Below, piece after piece: positions 7,461 through 14,165 of a DNA stretch of 40,210 nucleotides. The notes under the pieces were generated by a model. It did not search any database. It saw nothing but the letters and a program-made list of their open reading frames with translations, and was not told the origin of the DNA. The first letter of the stretch is position 1. Each line of letters opens with the position of its first letter. Origin of the DNA: a virus; the IMG/VR virus record IMGVR_UViG_3300046011_000964, positions 1 to 40,210 of that record; one strand, 5' to 3'. The translations under genes were made by a program, and so were the position numbers.

Positions 7461-7748
7461 ATGGAGACGTTAGTTGCAATGCGCGTATGTGATGATGCTA
7501 GCGGGTTATTAAATGATGCTATTGCAGCTATGGCTAAAGCAGGCCAACGGCATATGGCCGGTGGAAACATACGTTTAGATGCTAACGGCATACAAGCGGT
7601 TAGAGCTGTGATAGAGGACTATGCAAGCATGCTTGATATGGTGTCACACCGAGACATGGTGCATTGCCATCGGCAAACTGAAAAACGTATTTTAGAAATT
7701 TTTAAAGGCAAAAATTTGCCGCATGACGTGAAAGTGATTGCGCTGTGA
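7461..7748 (+). CDS. Hypothetical protein (95 aa, possibly 5'-truncated by a frame break)
   Basis: Helical, Ala/Met-rich protein from ATG 7461. There is no Shine-Dalgarno before 7461, yet the frame stays open upstream to 7416 and encodes a protein-like 'IRDWQVVSDAIN'. ATG 7408, preceded by GGAGAAGG (7400-7407), reads MHNQK in the adjacent frame and then stops at TAA. One extra A in the A-run at 7419-7423 would join the two into a longer protein beginning MHNQK-IRDW. So the true N-terminus may lie at 7408 through a frameshift or sequence error. Function unknown. Confidence 0.65.
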   Translation: METLVAMRVCDDASGLLNDAIAAMAKAGQRHMAGGNIRLDANGIQAVRAVIEDYASMLDMVSHRDMVHCHRQTEKRILEIFKGKNLPHDVKVIAL

Positions 7749-7918
7749 AAAGTGATTTGATGGAACCCATCTTAATGACAGATAGAGATAAATTAGCGGT
7801 TGAAGCGGTGATTGAATTGTTACCGCGTTATGCAAAGCAGTTTAATTTTGACATTGTGGCTATAGCTTATGCGATGGCCGACGAAACATTAAATGAAATT
7901 GAAAGGACTAAAAAATGA
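7745..7918 (+). CDS. Small hypothetical protein (57 aa)
   Basis: GTG 7745 overlaps the previous stop (GTGA). Internal ATG starts at 7760 and 7775 are possible. The acidic helical sequence contains 'LAVEAVIELLPRYAKQF' and 'IAYAMADETLNEIE'. It overlaps the next gene's ATG by 4 bases and carries that gene's Shine-Dalgarno (AAAGGA, 7902-7907). No family recognised. Confidence 0.55.
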   Translation: MKSDLMEPILMTDRDKLAVEAVIELLPRYAKQFNFDIVAIAYAMADETLNEIERTKK

Positions 7919-8025
7919 ATGACGATTTTTATTACCAACACACATTTTCCGATTGGTTTTATACTTTCTTAGTGGCTTTAGGTGCCGTAGGTGCTGTAGC
8001 TATAGCCGTGGTGGTAACACTATGA
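7915..8025 (+). CDS. Small single-span membrane protein (36 aa)
   Basis: ATG 7915 with AAAGGA about 7 bases upstream. After a polar N-terminus (MNDDFYYQHTFSDW) comes a single hydrophobic stretch from about residue 15 to the C-terminus, rich in Val, Ala and Gly and long enough to span a membrane. It would be an inner-membrane peptide. ATGA overlaps link it to both neighbours. Role unknown; superinfection control or host takeover are only possibilities. Confidence 0.6.
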   Translation: MNDDFYYQHTFSDWFYTFLVALGAVGAVAIAVVVTL

Positions 8026-8192
8026 ACTACAAACCAGCTCTTGAATATGCAGGTTTTATTGTTTTGTCAGACCTAGTTACACGGTTGAAAGAACATGCAA
8101 AAACTACATCAAACCTGAACCTTGCATGTGATATAGCAATGGCAGCAAGTTTGATTGAAAATCTTTTAAAGGGTGCTGATGACTTCAAATAA
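8022..8192 (+). CDS. Small hypothetical protein (56 aa)
   Basis: ATG 8022 overlaps the preceding stop as ATGA. The sequence is predicted all-helical ('LVTRLKEHAKTT', 'ACDIAMAASLIENLLKG'). Its 3' end overlaps the start of thyX and supplies AAAGGG (8168-8173) as that gene's ribosome site. No function recognised. Confidence 0.6.
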   Translation: MNYKPALEYAGFIVLSDLVTRLKEHAKTTSNLNLACDIAMAASLIENLLKGADDFK

Positions 8193-8838
8193 CGTCAAAT
8201 TAGTATGGTCTACGCCCGATGCAGATGCAATGATTGCCGAGATTGCGCGTGTATCCAATCCCGATAATCAAAAGAATCCAAACATCGAGGGTTTGCTAAA
8301 GTACATGATGCGGGAAGGTCACGTAAGTCCTTTTGAAATGGCTAACGCTTGCGTCGAGATTACGACAACCCGCGATATTGGCCGACAGATTTTGCGCCAT
8401 CGCTCATTCAGTTTTCAGGAATTTAGCCAAAGGTATGCAAACGTTGATAGTTTGCCTGATGCGCAGTTACGTGAGTGTCGCTTGCAAGATACTAAGAACC
8501 GTCAGAACAGTATTGCAACGGATGACTATGAGCTAACCCAGACATGGGAACTAGCCCAACAAACCATATTAAAAGAAGCGCATACCGCTTACCAGTGGGC
8601 ACTTGAACAAGGCATTGCTAAAGAACAGGCAAGGGCATTCCTGCCCGAAGGCTTGACCACTTCCCGTATGTACATGAACGGCAATATTCGTAGCTGGATT
8701 CACTACCTACAAAGCAGACTGCATGAATCGACCCAAAAAGAGCATCGGGATATTGCGGTTGAAGTTCTGGCAATCTTACGCAAAGTTGCACCTGTAACAA
8801 TGGCAGCGTTTTTTCAAGCAACTAAGCCTGTAAGATAG
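8179..8838 (+). CDS. thyX: FAD-dependent thymidylate synthase ThyX
   Basis: 219 aa. ATG 8179 is preferred over GTG 8173 because AAAGGG (8168-8173) lies 5-6 bases before it. The ThyX signature RHRSFSFQEFSQRY (73-86) matches RHRxxSxxxxSxRY, which binds FAD and dUMP; 'RAFLPEGLTTSRMYMNGNIRSW' carries further conserved residues. The enzyme makes dTMP from dUMP using methylene-tetrahydrofolate and NADPH, supplying nucleotides for phage replication. It is the last gene of the rightward arm, and its end overlaps the convergent endolysin gene by 25 bases. Confidence 0.95.
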   Translation: MTSNNVKLVWSTPDADAMIAEIARVSNPDNQKNPNIEGLLKYMMREGHVSPFEMANACVEITTTRDIGRQILRHRSFSFQEFSQRYANVDSLPDAQLRECRLQDTKNRQNSIATDDYELTQTWELAQQTILKEAHTAYQWALEQGIAKEQARAFLPEGLTTSRMYMNGNIRSWIHYLQSRLHESTQKEHRDIAVEVLAILRKVAPVTMAAFFQATKPVR

Positions 8839-9278
8839 ATAGTCTTACCATCTTTTTTGATAGCGGTTAAAGCCTGATTTTTTAGGCTTTTAGGGTCATA
8901 CGATACATGCACCCAGCCGCTATGCGGATTGCCCATTACGTAAAATTCTAAAATTACTTGCGTAAACTTTAGATTAGCTTGTATCCATTCTGCTAAATCA
9001 TAATTAGAAATCCCTGGCACTTCAATATCCGCTGCAAAGCCTTGCATATGGTCTGATGTTTTAGAGCCGCCCACGGCCTTATTAAGCGCCTCTCCACGGT
9101 ATCCACTGCTTATCTTTACCGGCTTTTCGTAATGCTCGCGTATAGGCTGCAATACGTTAATAACCAATTCTCGCAAATTCTGCAATATTCCCTGTGTTGG
9201 TGTATTGTCTAAATTGTTGCGTAAAGCAATATCGCTTTTTATCAATTCAAGCAATGTAAAGTTTTCGCTAAGTTTCAT
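8814..9278 (-). CDS. Endolysin, peptidase M15 family
   Basis: 154 aa with the M15 (D-Ala-D-Ala carboxypeptidase / L-Ala-D-Glu endopeptidase-like) zinc site: SGYRGEALNKAVGG (58-71), H77 in 'SDHMQG', D84 in 'AADIEV' and H124 in 'GWVHVSYD'. There is no signal peptide, so release through the holin is expected. It would cleave peptidoglycan cross-bridges at lysis. ATG overlaps the holin stop by 4 bases. The 3' end overlaps convergent thyX by 25 bases. Confidence 0.9.
   Translation of the reverse strand: MKLSENFTLLELIKSDIALRNNLDNTPTQGILQNLRELVINVLQPIREHYEKPVKISSGYRGEALNKAVGGSKTSDHMQGFAADIEVPGISNYDLAEWIQANLKFTQVILEFYVMGNPHSGWVHVSYDPKSLKNQALTAIKKDGKTIYLTGLVA
8830..8856 (+). terminator. Weak hairpin plus T-run at the end of thyX
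   Basis: GTAAGA (8830-8835) pairs with TCTTAC (8843-8848) across a 7-base loop, followed by CATCTTTTTT. The stem is A/T-rich and therefore weak. It spans the thyX stop and lies within the endolysin 3' end. Confidence 0.35.
8869..8894 (+). terminator. Candidate terminator for the rightward arm, inside the endolysin gene
   Basis: Perfect 7-bp inverted repeat AAAGCCT (8869-8875) / AGGCTTT (8884-8890) with a T-rich loop and a short TTTTA tail on the plus strand. It lies about 30 bases past the thyX stop, where the arms converge, so it could end rightward transcription. The coding constraint of the opposing gene makes this tentative. Confidence 0.42.
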
Positions 9279-9685
9279 TTTTTAGTTCTCATATCTGCCA
9301 ATTTTTCCACTGTACGACCGCCAAAGTAGGCCAAAAATATGATCTGCCCCCACTGGCCTAGCAACTGTACATAGGATTCTTGCGCGTTGTAACCGTAGGC
9401 CGACATAAAGGTAAACAAAAAATAAGCTACAAAGATGGCTATAAGCGCCATAGGGCGTATATTTTTAGATAGCCAGCTATCACTAGCCATGTCAGCTTTC
9501 CATCGGTCTGATACGGCTGTATGCTCAATCTCAAATAGCTTGGTATCGTTAGCCATTTTAGCCAACTCGCCATCCTGAGCCATTACAGCAAGCTCCATTT
9601 GCGCTTTAGCTTTAGCTTCAGGGTCAGGGATTAACTTGTCAATGAGTTTTCCGCCAACGGTTAACAGTGCATCTAAACCAAACAT
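9275..9685 (-). CDS. Holin, 3-TM family
   Basis: 136 aa. The N-terminal 'LIDKLIPDPEAKAKAQ' and central 'DRWKADMASDSWLSKNIRP' match the 3-TM holin (gene transfer agent/phage) family. Hydrophobic spans follow at about residues 80-97 and 106-122. It forms the inner-membrane lesion that releases the endolysin encoded just downstream with an ATGA overlap. Ten bases separate it from the upstream solute-binding gene. Confidence 0.88.
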   Translation of the reverse strand: MFGLDALLTVGGKLIDKLIPDPEAKAKAQMELAVMAQDGELAKMANDTKLFEIEHTAVSDRWKADMASDSWLSKNIRPMALIAIFVAYFLFTFMSAYGYNAQESYVQLLGQWGQIIFLAYFGGRTVEKLADMRTKK

Positions 9686-9695
9686 ATAAAACCTT

Positions 9696-10457
9696 TCAAG
9701 GCGAAGCCTTTAAATTGTAAAACCGCAAGGTGTCTAATACCTCTCCGCGCAATTGCATACGCCGTAAAGCATCTACCATGCGAGCGTATAAATCCTTGTA
9801 TTTGCTTTTTTTGCTTACACCAAAGCCGTAGGTAATCTGCTTAATGTCTCCGGCAACTCTTGGCCCAATGATTGAATGCTTTTTAAGCAAAGCCAAACCA
9901 ACATCTTTATTAACCACTACCGCGCCATTGGCACCATATTTGCCCGTTATTAAGTGCTGGTAACTGGCAACAATGCTGGGTTCGATTACTAGATTAAAGC
10001 CATCAAAACCCATTGCAATGCGTTTGTCTGCTACCTCTTTAGCCACAATGCTGGTGCCACTTGGCCCATATGCGCCAACGGTCATACCATCAAGCGTAGA
10101 CACTCCGCCATATTGCCACGGGTTACGCGATGTAACAAAAAAGCTGTAACTGGTGTTTACAATAGATGGCGATAGATAAAACAACTCTGCACGCTCTGGC
10201 ACTTCTAGCAGGATGCTAAACACTACATCGGCTTCACCATCTATAGATTGTTTATAAGCATCTTTCCAAGGCAATAAATTAAACTCACAATTTAGCTTTG
10301 CTTCTTTGCATATTGATCGCATGATGGTGTACATCGGGCCTTGTATCACGCCATTATGCAAAGTTTGAAATGGTGGAAAATCCTCGGTAACAATTTTTAC
10401 AGTTTGCCCATATGCAAACCCTACTGATAAAAAATAAGCAAGAACGTATTTAATCAT
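9696..10457 (-). CDS. Periplasmic solute-binding protein, family 3 (amino-acid ABC type)
   Basis: 253 aa from the ATG at 10457 (GAGG about 9 bases upstream); an in-frame start at 10496 lacks a ribosome site. The N-terminus MIKYVLAYFLSVGFAYGQ is a classic signal peptide with cleavage expected after 'AYG'. The mature part follows the SBP_bac_3 pattern: 'IVTEDFPPF' (22-30), 'LPWKDAY' (62-68), 'GEADVVFSI' (74-82), 'ERAELFYLS' (89-97) and 'TVGAYGPSGTS' (126-136); C50 and C57 could form a disulfide. In bacteria such proteins deliver polar amino acids to ABC transporters. No transporter genes are present. In a phage lysis region this is an unusual accessory gene; role unknown. It overlaps the upstream gene by 8 bases. 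Confidence 0.85.
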   Translation of the reverse strand: MIKYVLAYFLSVGFAYGQTVKIVTEDFPPFQTLHNGVIQGPMYTIMRSICKEAKLNCEFNLLPWKDAYKQSIDGEADVVFSILLEVPERAELFYLSPSIVNTSYSFFVTSRNPWQYGGVSTLDGMTVGAYGPSGTSIVAKEVADKRIAMGFDGFNLVIEPSIVASYQHLITGKYGANGAVVVNKDVGLALLKKHSIIGPRVAGDIKQITYGFGVSKKSKYKDLYARMVDALRRMQLRGEVLDTLRFYNLKASP

Positions 10458-10893
10458 TCTCAGGCACCTCAAAACATAAATCAGGTAGCTTTGCACTATG
10501 CTGCGCCAAAGACAGCGCAGGTCGCCAATAAACCACCGTATTGCTGCACCATGCGCCCGTCATGTGTGGTGGTAATATGATAGACCGCAATACGACATAA
10601 TCCCCTACTTGGTTAACTATTACGCCGCCTTCAACTGCAACGCTTTGGCCGCCGTTGTATTGCCGGTGCAAAGTACGATAGATGGTTAGCTCGGATATAT
10701 CTGTTCCAACAAAGCCTCGGCTTTCAACCAATATATTGTTACCATCTTTTTTAGTTACCATAGTAACGCTGTCAGAGGTTGTAAATGGCGTTGATGATGT
10801 AGTAGTAATGTAAACAATAACGCCTAAAAACAGCGTGCATATAAAACTAAACCATCCACCAAGCCTAATAATCCAATGGGCTTGTAAACTCAT
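10450..10893 (-). CDS. Membrane-anchored hypothetical protein
   Basis: 147 aa with one N-terminal transmembrane segment (about residues 9-30, 'LGGWFSFICTLFLGVIVYI') and a likely periplasmic C-terminal domain with three cysteines. It resembles no family I can name. The position, between another membrane protein and a secreted binding protein beside the holin, suggests an envelope function. A spanin-like role is possible but the typical Rz coiled coil is absent. ATG overlaps the previous stop (ATGA). Confidence 0.7.
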   Translation of the reverse strand: MSLQAHWIIRLGGWFSFICTLFLGVIVYITTTSSTPFTTSDSVTMVTKKDGNNILVESRGFVGTDISELTIYRTLHRQYNGGQSVAVEGGVIVNQVGDYVVLRSIILPPHMTGAWCSNTVVYWRPALSLAQHSAKLPDLCFEVPEND

Positions 10894-11288
10894 TTTTTAA
10901 CCTCGGTTATAGCTGGTGTTGGTGTAGTAATACTAGCAGCTTGCACCCATTCTTTAAACTTAGCCTGACTACCCAGTGCAAACAATGCAGCAATAAAAAC
11001 AACAATTGCTGTTAATCCTTTTTTCATAATGTCATCGCGAAAAGAGCGCCAAAACTTTTTACGCTCGTTGGATGCTTCTTCGCGTTTATTTAACATTACA
11101 TGCACGTCATGGTGCTTTTTAATATTGCCATCGGGTGTTGCTTTAGTCATGGTGTCATGCAACGCATCTACTTTTTCAGTTAATGTGTCCATTTTGTTAG
11201 CCTGTTCAGTTAATGCAGTTCTAACCCAATTACTAGCCTCACGGTTATCTCCGCGTCGCTCAAATTCCTTAGGCAATTCATCGCTCAT
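10890..11288 (-). CDS. Coiled-coil membrane protein
   Basis: 132 aa. The N-terminal about 75 residues are charged and helical, with a heptad-like 'ALTEQANKMDTLTEKVDALHDTM'. A transmembrane segment follows at about 94-110 ('GLTAIVVFIAALFALG'), then a short tail. The cytoplasmic-coil plus C-terminal-anchor layout recurs in phage lysis-region proteins of unknown role. ATGA overlaps tie it to both neighbours. Confidence 0.72.
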   Translation of the reverse strand: MSDELPKEFERRGDNREASNWVRTALTEQANKMDTLTEKVDALHDTMTKATPDGNIKKHHDVHVMLNKREEASNERKKFWRSFRDDIMKKGLTAIVVFIAALFALGSQAKFKEWVQAASITTPTPAITEVKK

Positions 11289-11698
11289 TTTTGAAACAAT
11301 CCAATAATAAGTTTAGACAATATGACAATACGGTTAATGCGTTTGCCATAAACGTGATTTGTTTTTGTGAAAAAATCAAATTTAGACATTGCCGACAATG
11401 TGTGATTGTCAAACCATAAATCTGCAATAGATGCAACACAATGATTAATTGATTCTGCACCATTTGATTTTACAAAATGCAATTCATAACGTCCAGTAAA
11501 AACCAAATGCAAAATAAAAGTAGCAATGCTTTTATTAGCCATCAACCAAAAAATGGTTAAAGCAAAGTCTTCGCAATCGCCATAATAAAAGCCATTTGAT
11601 TTAGGTTGCATTACAAACCAAGCATCACGCAATAACGTAATGTCGGGTTCGTATAAAAACTTTTCTGATACGGTATCAATTGCATCTTCTAAAATCAT
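11285..11698 (-). CDS. Transglutaminase-like cysteine protease
   Basis: 137 aa. 'YGDCEDFALT' (39-48) is the nucleophile motif of bacterial transglutaminase-like cysteine proteinases, with C42. H86 in 'INHCVAS' and D97 in 'LWFDN' complete a plausible Cys-His-Asp triad. Phage members of this fold are known but their substrates are not. It lies at the tail-to-lysis boundary and could act on a virion or envelope protein. Overlaps by 4 bases with both neighbours. The C-terminal 'NRIVILSKLIIGLF' is hydrophobic and may contact membrane. Confidence 0.75.
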   Translation of the reverse strand: MILEDAIDTVSEKFLYEPDITLLRDAWFVMQPKSNGFYYGDCEDFALTIFWLMANKSIATFILHLVFTGRYELHFVKSNGAESINHCVASIADLWFDNHTLSAMSKFDFFTKTNHVYGKRINRIVILSKLIIGLFQK

Positions 11699-12048
11699 AG
11701 CCCTTGCCCCTGCACAATGTACACGGTAGCCGCTGACCCCGCTAAACCGCTAAAGTAACTAGCAGGGTTAAAGCGTAACACTTCTACCGCGCCTGGCACC
11801 AATACAATGGCGCTAGATGGCGTCCCTGCAACGGGTGCCACGGCATTAGCCTGTGCGTCTGCCGCACTAGCACCAAAGCCAAGAAAAACAGTGTTAGAAC
11901 CTCCGTTAACAATGCGATATTGGCCGGTAGCTTGGTTGCTTGCAAATTGGCTAACAAGTGCCTGTACGCCCAATGGTGCTGTTGCTGCCGCTGCTATAAC
12001 AACGGTTTTACCTTGCGGGGTAAATGCGATTTGTGAATTGGTTGACAT
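11695..12048 (-). CDS. Hypothetical virion-associated protein (117 aa)
   Basis: Ala-, Val- and Gly-rich, almost charge-free protein with beta-type repeats ('TVFLGFGASAADAQANA', 'VLVPGAVEVLRF'), typical of small phage decoration or tail-accessory proteins. No signal peptide or membrane segment. It lies two bases from the upstream small gene and overlaps the protease gene by 4 bases. Function not recognised; the structural label is inferred from composition and position. Confidence 0.65.
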   Translation of the reverse strand: MSTNSQIAFTPQGKTVVIAAAATAPLGVQALVSQFASNQATGQYRIVNGGSNTVFLGFGASAADAQANAVAPVAGTPSSAIVLVPGAVEVLRFNPASYFSGLAGSAATVYIVQGQGL

Positions 12049-12050
12049 GA

Positions 12051-12296
12051 TTAAATTCCTTGTACAATAGCCGCTTGATATGCGCTAACCACAGCCGTTG
12101 TGTGAGTAACAGAACAAATAGCCTTCACACGCGCATCCTCGCTGCTATAGTCATTGCCGGGGGCAACAACGTGGCGATGAAACTTGCTACTGATTTCAAC
12201 GCCATCTTCTTTGATAGCGGTTTTGGTGCGAACTTGAATGCAGCCGTTTTCAATGACTTCAATCATATCGACAGAGGTAACTTTTTCGAGAGCCAT
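12051..12296 (-). CDS. Hypothetical phage protein (81 aa)
   Basis: Small protein with 'MIEVIENGCIQVRTKTAIKEDG' and 'SKFHRHVVAPGNDYS', a pattern I associate with small phage proteins downstream of tail fibres. It is probably cytoplasmic or virion-associated. A 76-base gap upstream holds two short inverted repeats. Function unknown. Confidence 0.65.
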   Translation of the reverse strand: MALEKVTSVDMIEVIENGCIQVRTKTAIKEDGVEISSKFHRHVVAPGNDYSSEDARVKAICSVTHTTAVVSAYQAAIVQGI

Positions 12297-12344
12297 GATG
12301 ATTCCTTGTTTCCAACCTAACCATCCAGTTAAGCATTAAGGTTT

Positions 12345-12361
12345 CCAGTTGTCCGAACTGG
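12345..12361. repeat. Short inverted repeat in intergenic gap
   Basis: CCAGTT / AACTGG with a 5-base loop in the 76-base gap 12297-12372. A second small palindrome (TTTACC-AC-GGTAAA type) follows at about 12374. Neither has a T-run, so neither looks like an intrinsic terminator. Confidence 0.4.
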
Positions 12362-12372
12362 TACGGTTAAAT

Positions 12373-12741
12373 TTACCACGGTAAATACGGTTCAGCTTGT
12401 TTTTTTACTAAATGAAGTTCAATCTTTTTTGCCACCTGTGCCTCGTTGTCTTCTTTAAAATGCGTAATAACTTCTTTTTCAATGCCGTCAGATTGATCAA
12501 CAAGCCTAAGCGTTTTTGGGGCAAAACACCAATTTAACACTTGTTCTTCGGTCAACTGATCATAGTCAGTAAAAGAATCACCCAAGACAAATTTACAATT
12601 GCCAGCGGCAGCGGCAGACATTTGATTTGCGTTATCTATGGCTTGAACAAACCAATCTGCGCTAACAACAACATTGATTTTTCCAACCAATTCTGGAGTT
12701 ACTTTTAATTTAGTAATTGACCATTTAAAAGAAATTGACAT
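12373..12741 (-). CDS. Hypothetical phage protein (122 aa)
   Basis: Begins MSISFKWSITKLKV, with 'GKINVVVSADWFVQA' and 'EEQVLNWCFAP'. This looks like the small proteins found beside fibre genes in environmental phages, some of which are tail-fibre assembly or accessory factors. It sits immediately downstream of the tailspike-like gene. No catalytic motif; function not established. Confidence 0.65.
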   Translation of the reverse strand: MSISFKWSITKLKVTPELVGKINVVVSADWFVQAIDNANQMSAAAAGNCKFVLGDSFTDYDQLTEEQVLNWCFAPKTLRLVDQSDGIEKEVITHFKEDNEAQVAKKIELHLVKKQAEPYLPW

Positions 12742-12750
12742 GGCTACTCC

Positions 12751-14157
12751 TTATTTAATAGATCGCGAAACCTCAACCCATTGACTACTGTTAATTTTAG
12801 TCATTGTAATAATTGAATTTGCTGTTGGGGTTACGTTTGCAGAGCCAGTTAAAATAAAATTTCCAGAATTAACTAGCGTTGTGTTTGCATCGCCAAAATA
12901 TATTTGAATAATTTGCCCATTGTTTCCAATTAATGTGGTTACATTTTGCGGGGCGCTATTTACTAGCTTTACAAATGCAGAACCAGTTACTGCTGGAGTA
13001 GCACCACCGTTTGTAATAGTGTATGTTGTGCTGATACTAGTTGACCCGCTAGCATAAATATTTTGTAAATTAACATCTTGAAATTGTGCTGCTTGTTGAA
13101 CAAAATTTACGCTGCAATTTCTCGATGAAACTTGTGTTTCTGCTCCAGTTCCAATAATTCCATACCCAGTATTAAACGCAACAGAATCAAAAATATGATG
13201 CATTAATCCATAGGTTGCAGCAGGGTTAACTGATATGTTGCCGCCAATAAATCCACCATAAATAGTTATTGGCTGTTGGCAAGTTAACGTAATACCAGAA
13301 TTTGCCGAGTTAATGATTGGATTTATAATTGTTATTGGATACCCACTTGTTACACCCGTATTAAATTGTTGCAATATAAACGGAATGTTTGCTGAACCTT
13401 CGTTATACCAATATGAGCAAATAAAAGGTTGACAAATATTAATTATCTTAATTTGCGCTGATGTGGCTATAAACCCCATGCAACCATAAAGATTGCAAGA
13501 GCCGTTTTGATACTCAACCAATGTATCTGCTTGGGCAAAAAAACAATCTGTGTAATCAATAATGAACGCATTGGTGTTTGTATTGCGAATGCAGTTTCGT
13601 GCGCGGTTTGTTCCAGAAGTGTAGTTGTGATACTGATACAACAAGCAATTGTAAAAATAACAGTGATCTCCCCCAATTGTTCCATCGTATCTGTGAACTA
13701 CACCAGTAGCATTTGTTGCTCCGTAAAACTCACAAAAACTAAACTTTAAATATGTATTGTTAACTGTTCCGTCAAAATAACATACATTGTCCGAATATTG
13801 ACCACCATCAAAAGCCAAACCAGAAATATTTAAGTTGTACACACCTTGAAAATTTACAAATTTTGTTGAGGCACTTCTAGCTTTTAGCGTAGCAGTAGGT
13901 GCGCCAAATGCGCCAGATGCAAAGTTTTGGGTTGGCCCTTCAAGAATCAAGCCAGAGTCAGATGGCCCAAGAGTAAAAGGGTCAACCAAATATGTGCCAG
14001 TAGGGATTACACCTTTGGCCCCAGACGTAGTACAAGCTGATTTAAAAGCCAACCATGCTGCCGTATCATTAGCTGCACCATTGCCAACTGCGCCATAATC
14101 TTTAAGATTAAGGACTGGCGCGTCAACCATTGAGTAAGTTACTTTAGTGAGAGACAT
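12751..14157 (-). CDS. Tailspike with pectate-lyase-type beta-helix
   Basis: 468 aa. 'LKDYGAVGNGAANDTAAW' (18-35) is the opening of the Pectate_lyase_3/end-rosette beta-helix found in phage tailspikes. Repeated short Asn/Ile/Gly-rich beta strands fill the middle, and a C-terminal beta domain (about 375-468) ends 'SSQWVEVSRSIK'. Such proteins bind and often depolymerise surface polysaccharide. There is no head-binding domain of its own; a separate protein at 14741-15232 carries one, so this is probably attached through that adaptor. Confidence 0.82.
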   Translation of the reverse strand: MSLTKVTYSMVDAPVLNLKDYGAVGNGAANDTAAWLAFKSACTTSGAKGVIPTGTYLVDPFTLGPSDSGLILEGPTQNFASGAFGAPTATLKARSASTKFVNFQGVYNLNISGLAFDGGQYSDNVCYFDGTVNNTYLKFSFCEFYGATNATGVVHRYDGTIGGDHCYFYNCLLYQYHNYTSGTNRARNCIRNTNTNAFIIDYTDCFFAQADTLVEYQNGSCNLYGCMGFIATSAQIKIINICQPFICSYWYNEGSANIPFILQQFNTGVTSGYPITIINPIINSANSGITLTCQQPITIYGGFIGGNISVNPAATYGLMHHIFDSVAFNTGYGIIGTGAETQVSSRNCSVNFVQQAAQFQDVNLQNIYASGSTSISTTYTITNGGATPAVTGSAFVKLVNSAPQNVTTLIGNNGQIIQIYFGDANTTLVNSGNFILTGSANVTPTANSIITMTKINSSQWVEVSRSIK

Positions 14158-14165
14158 TTCATTCC

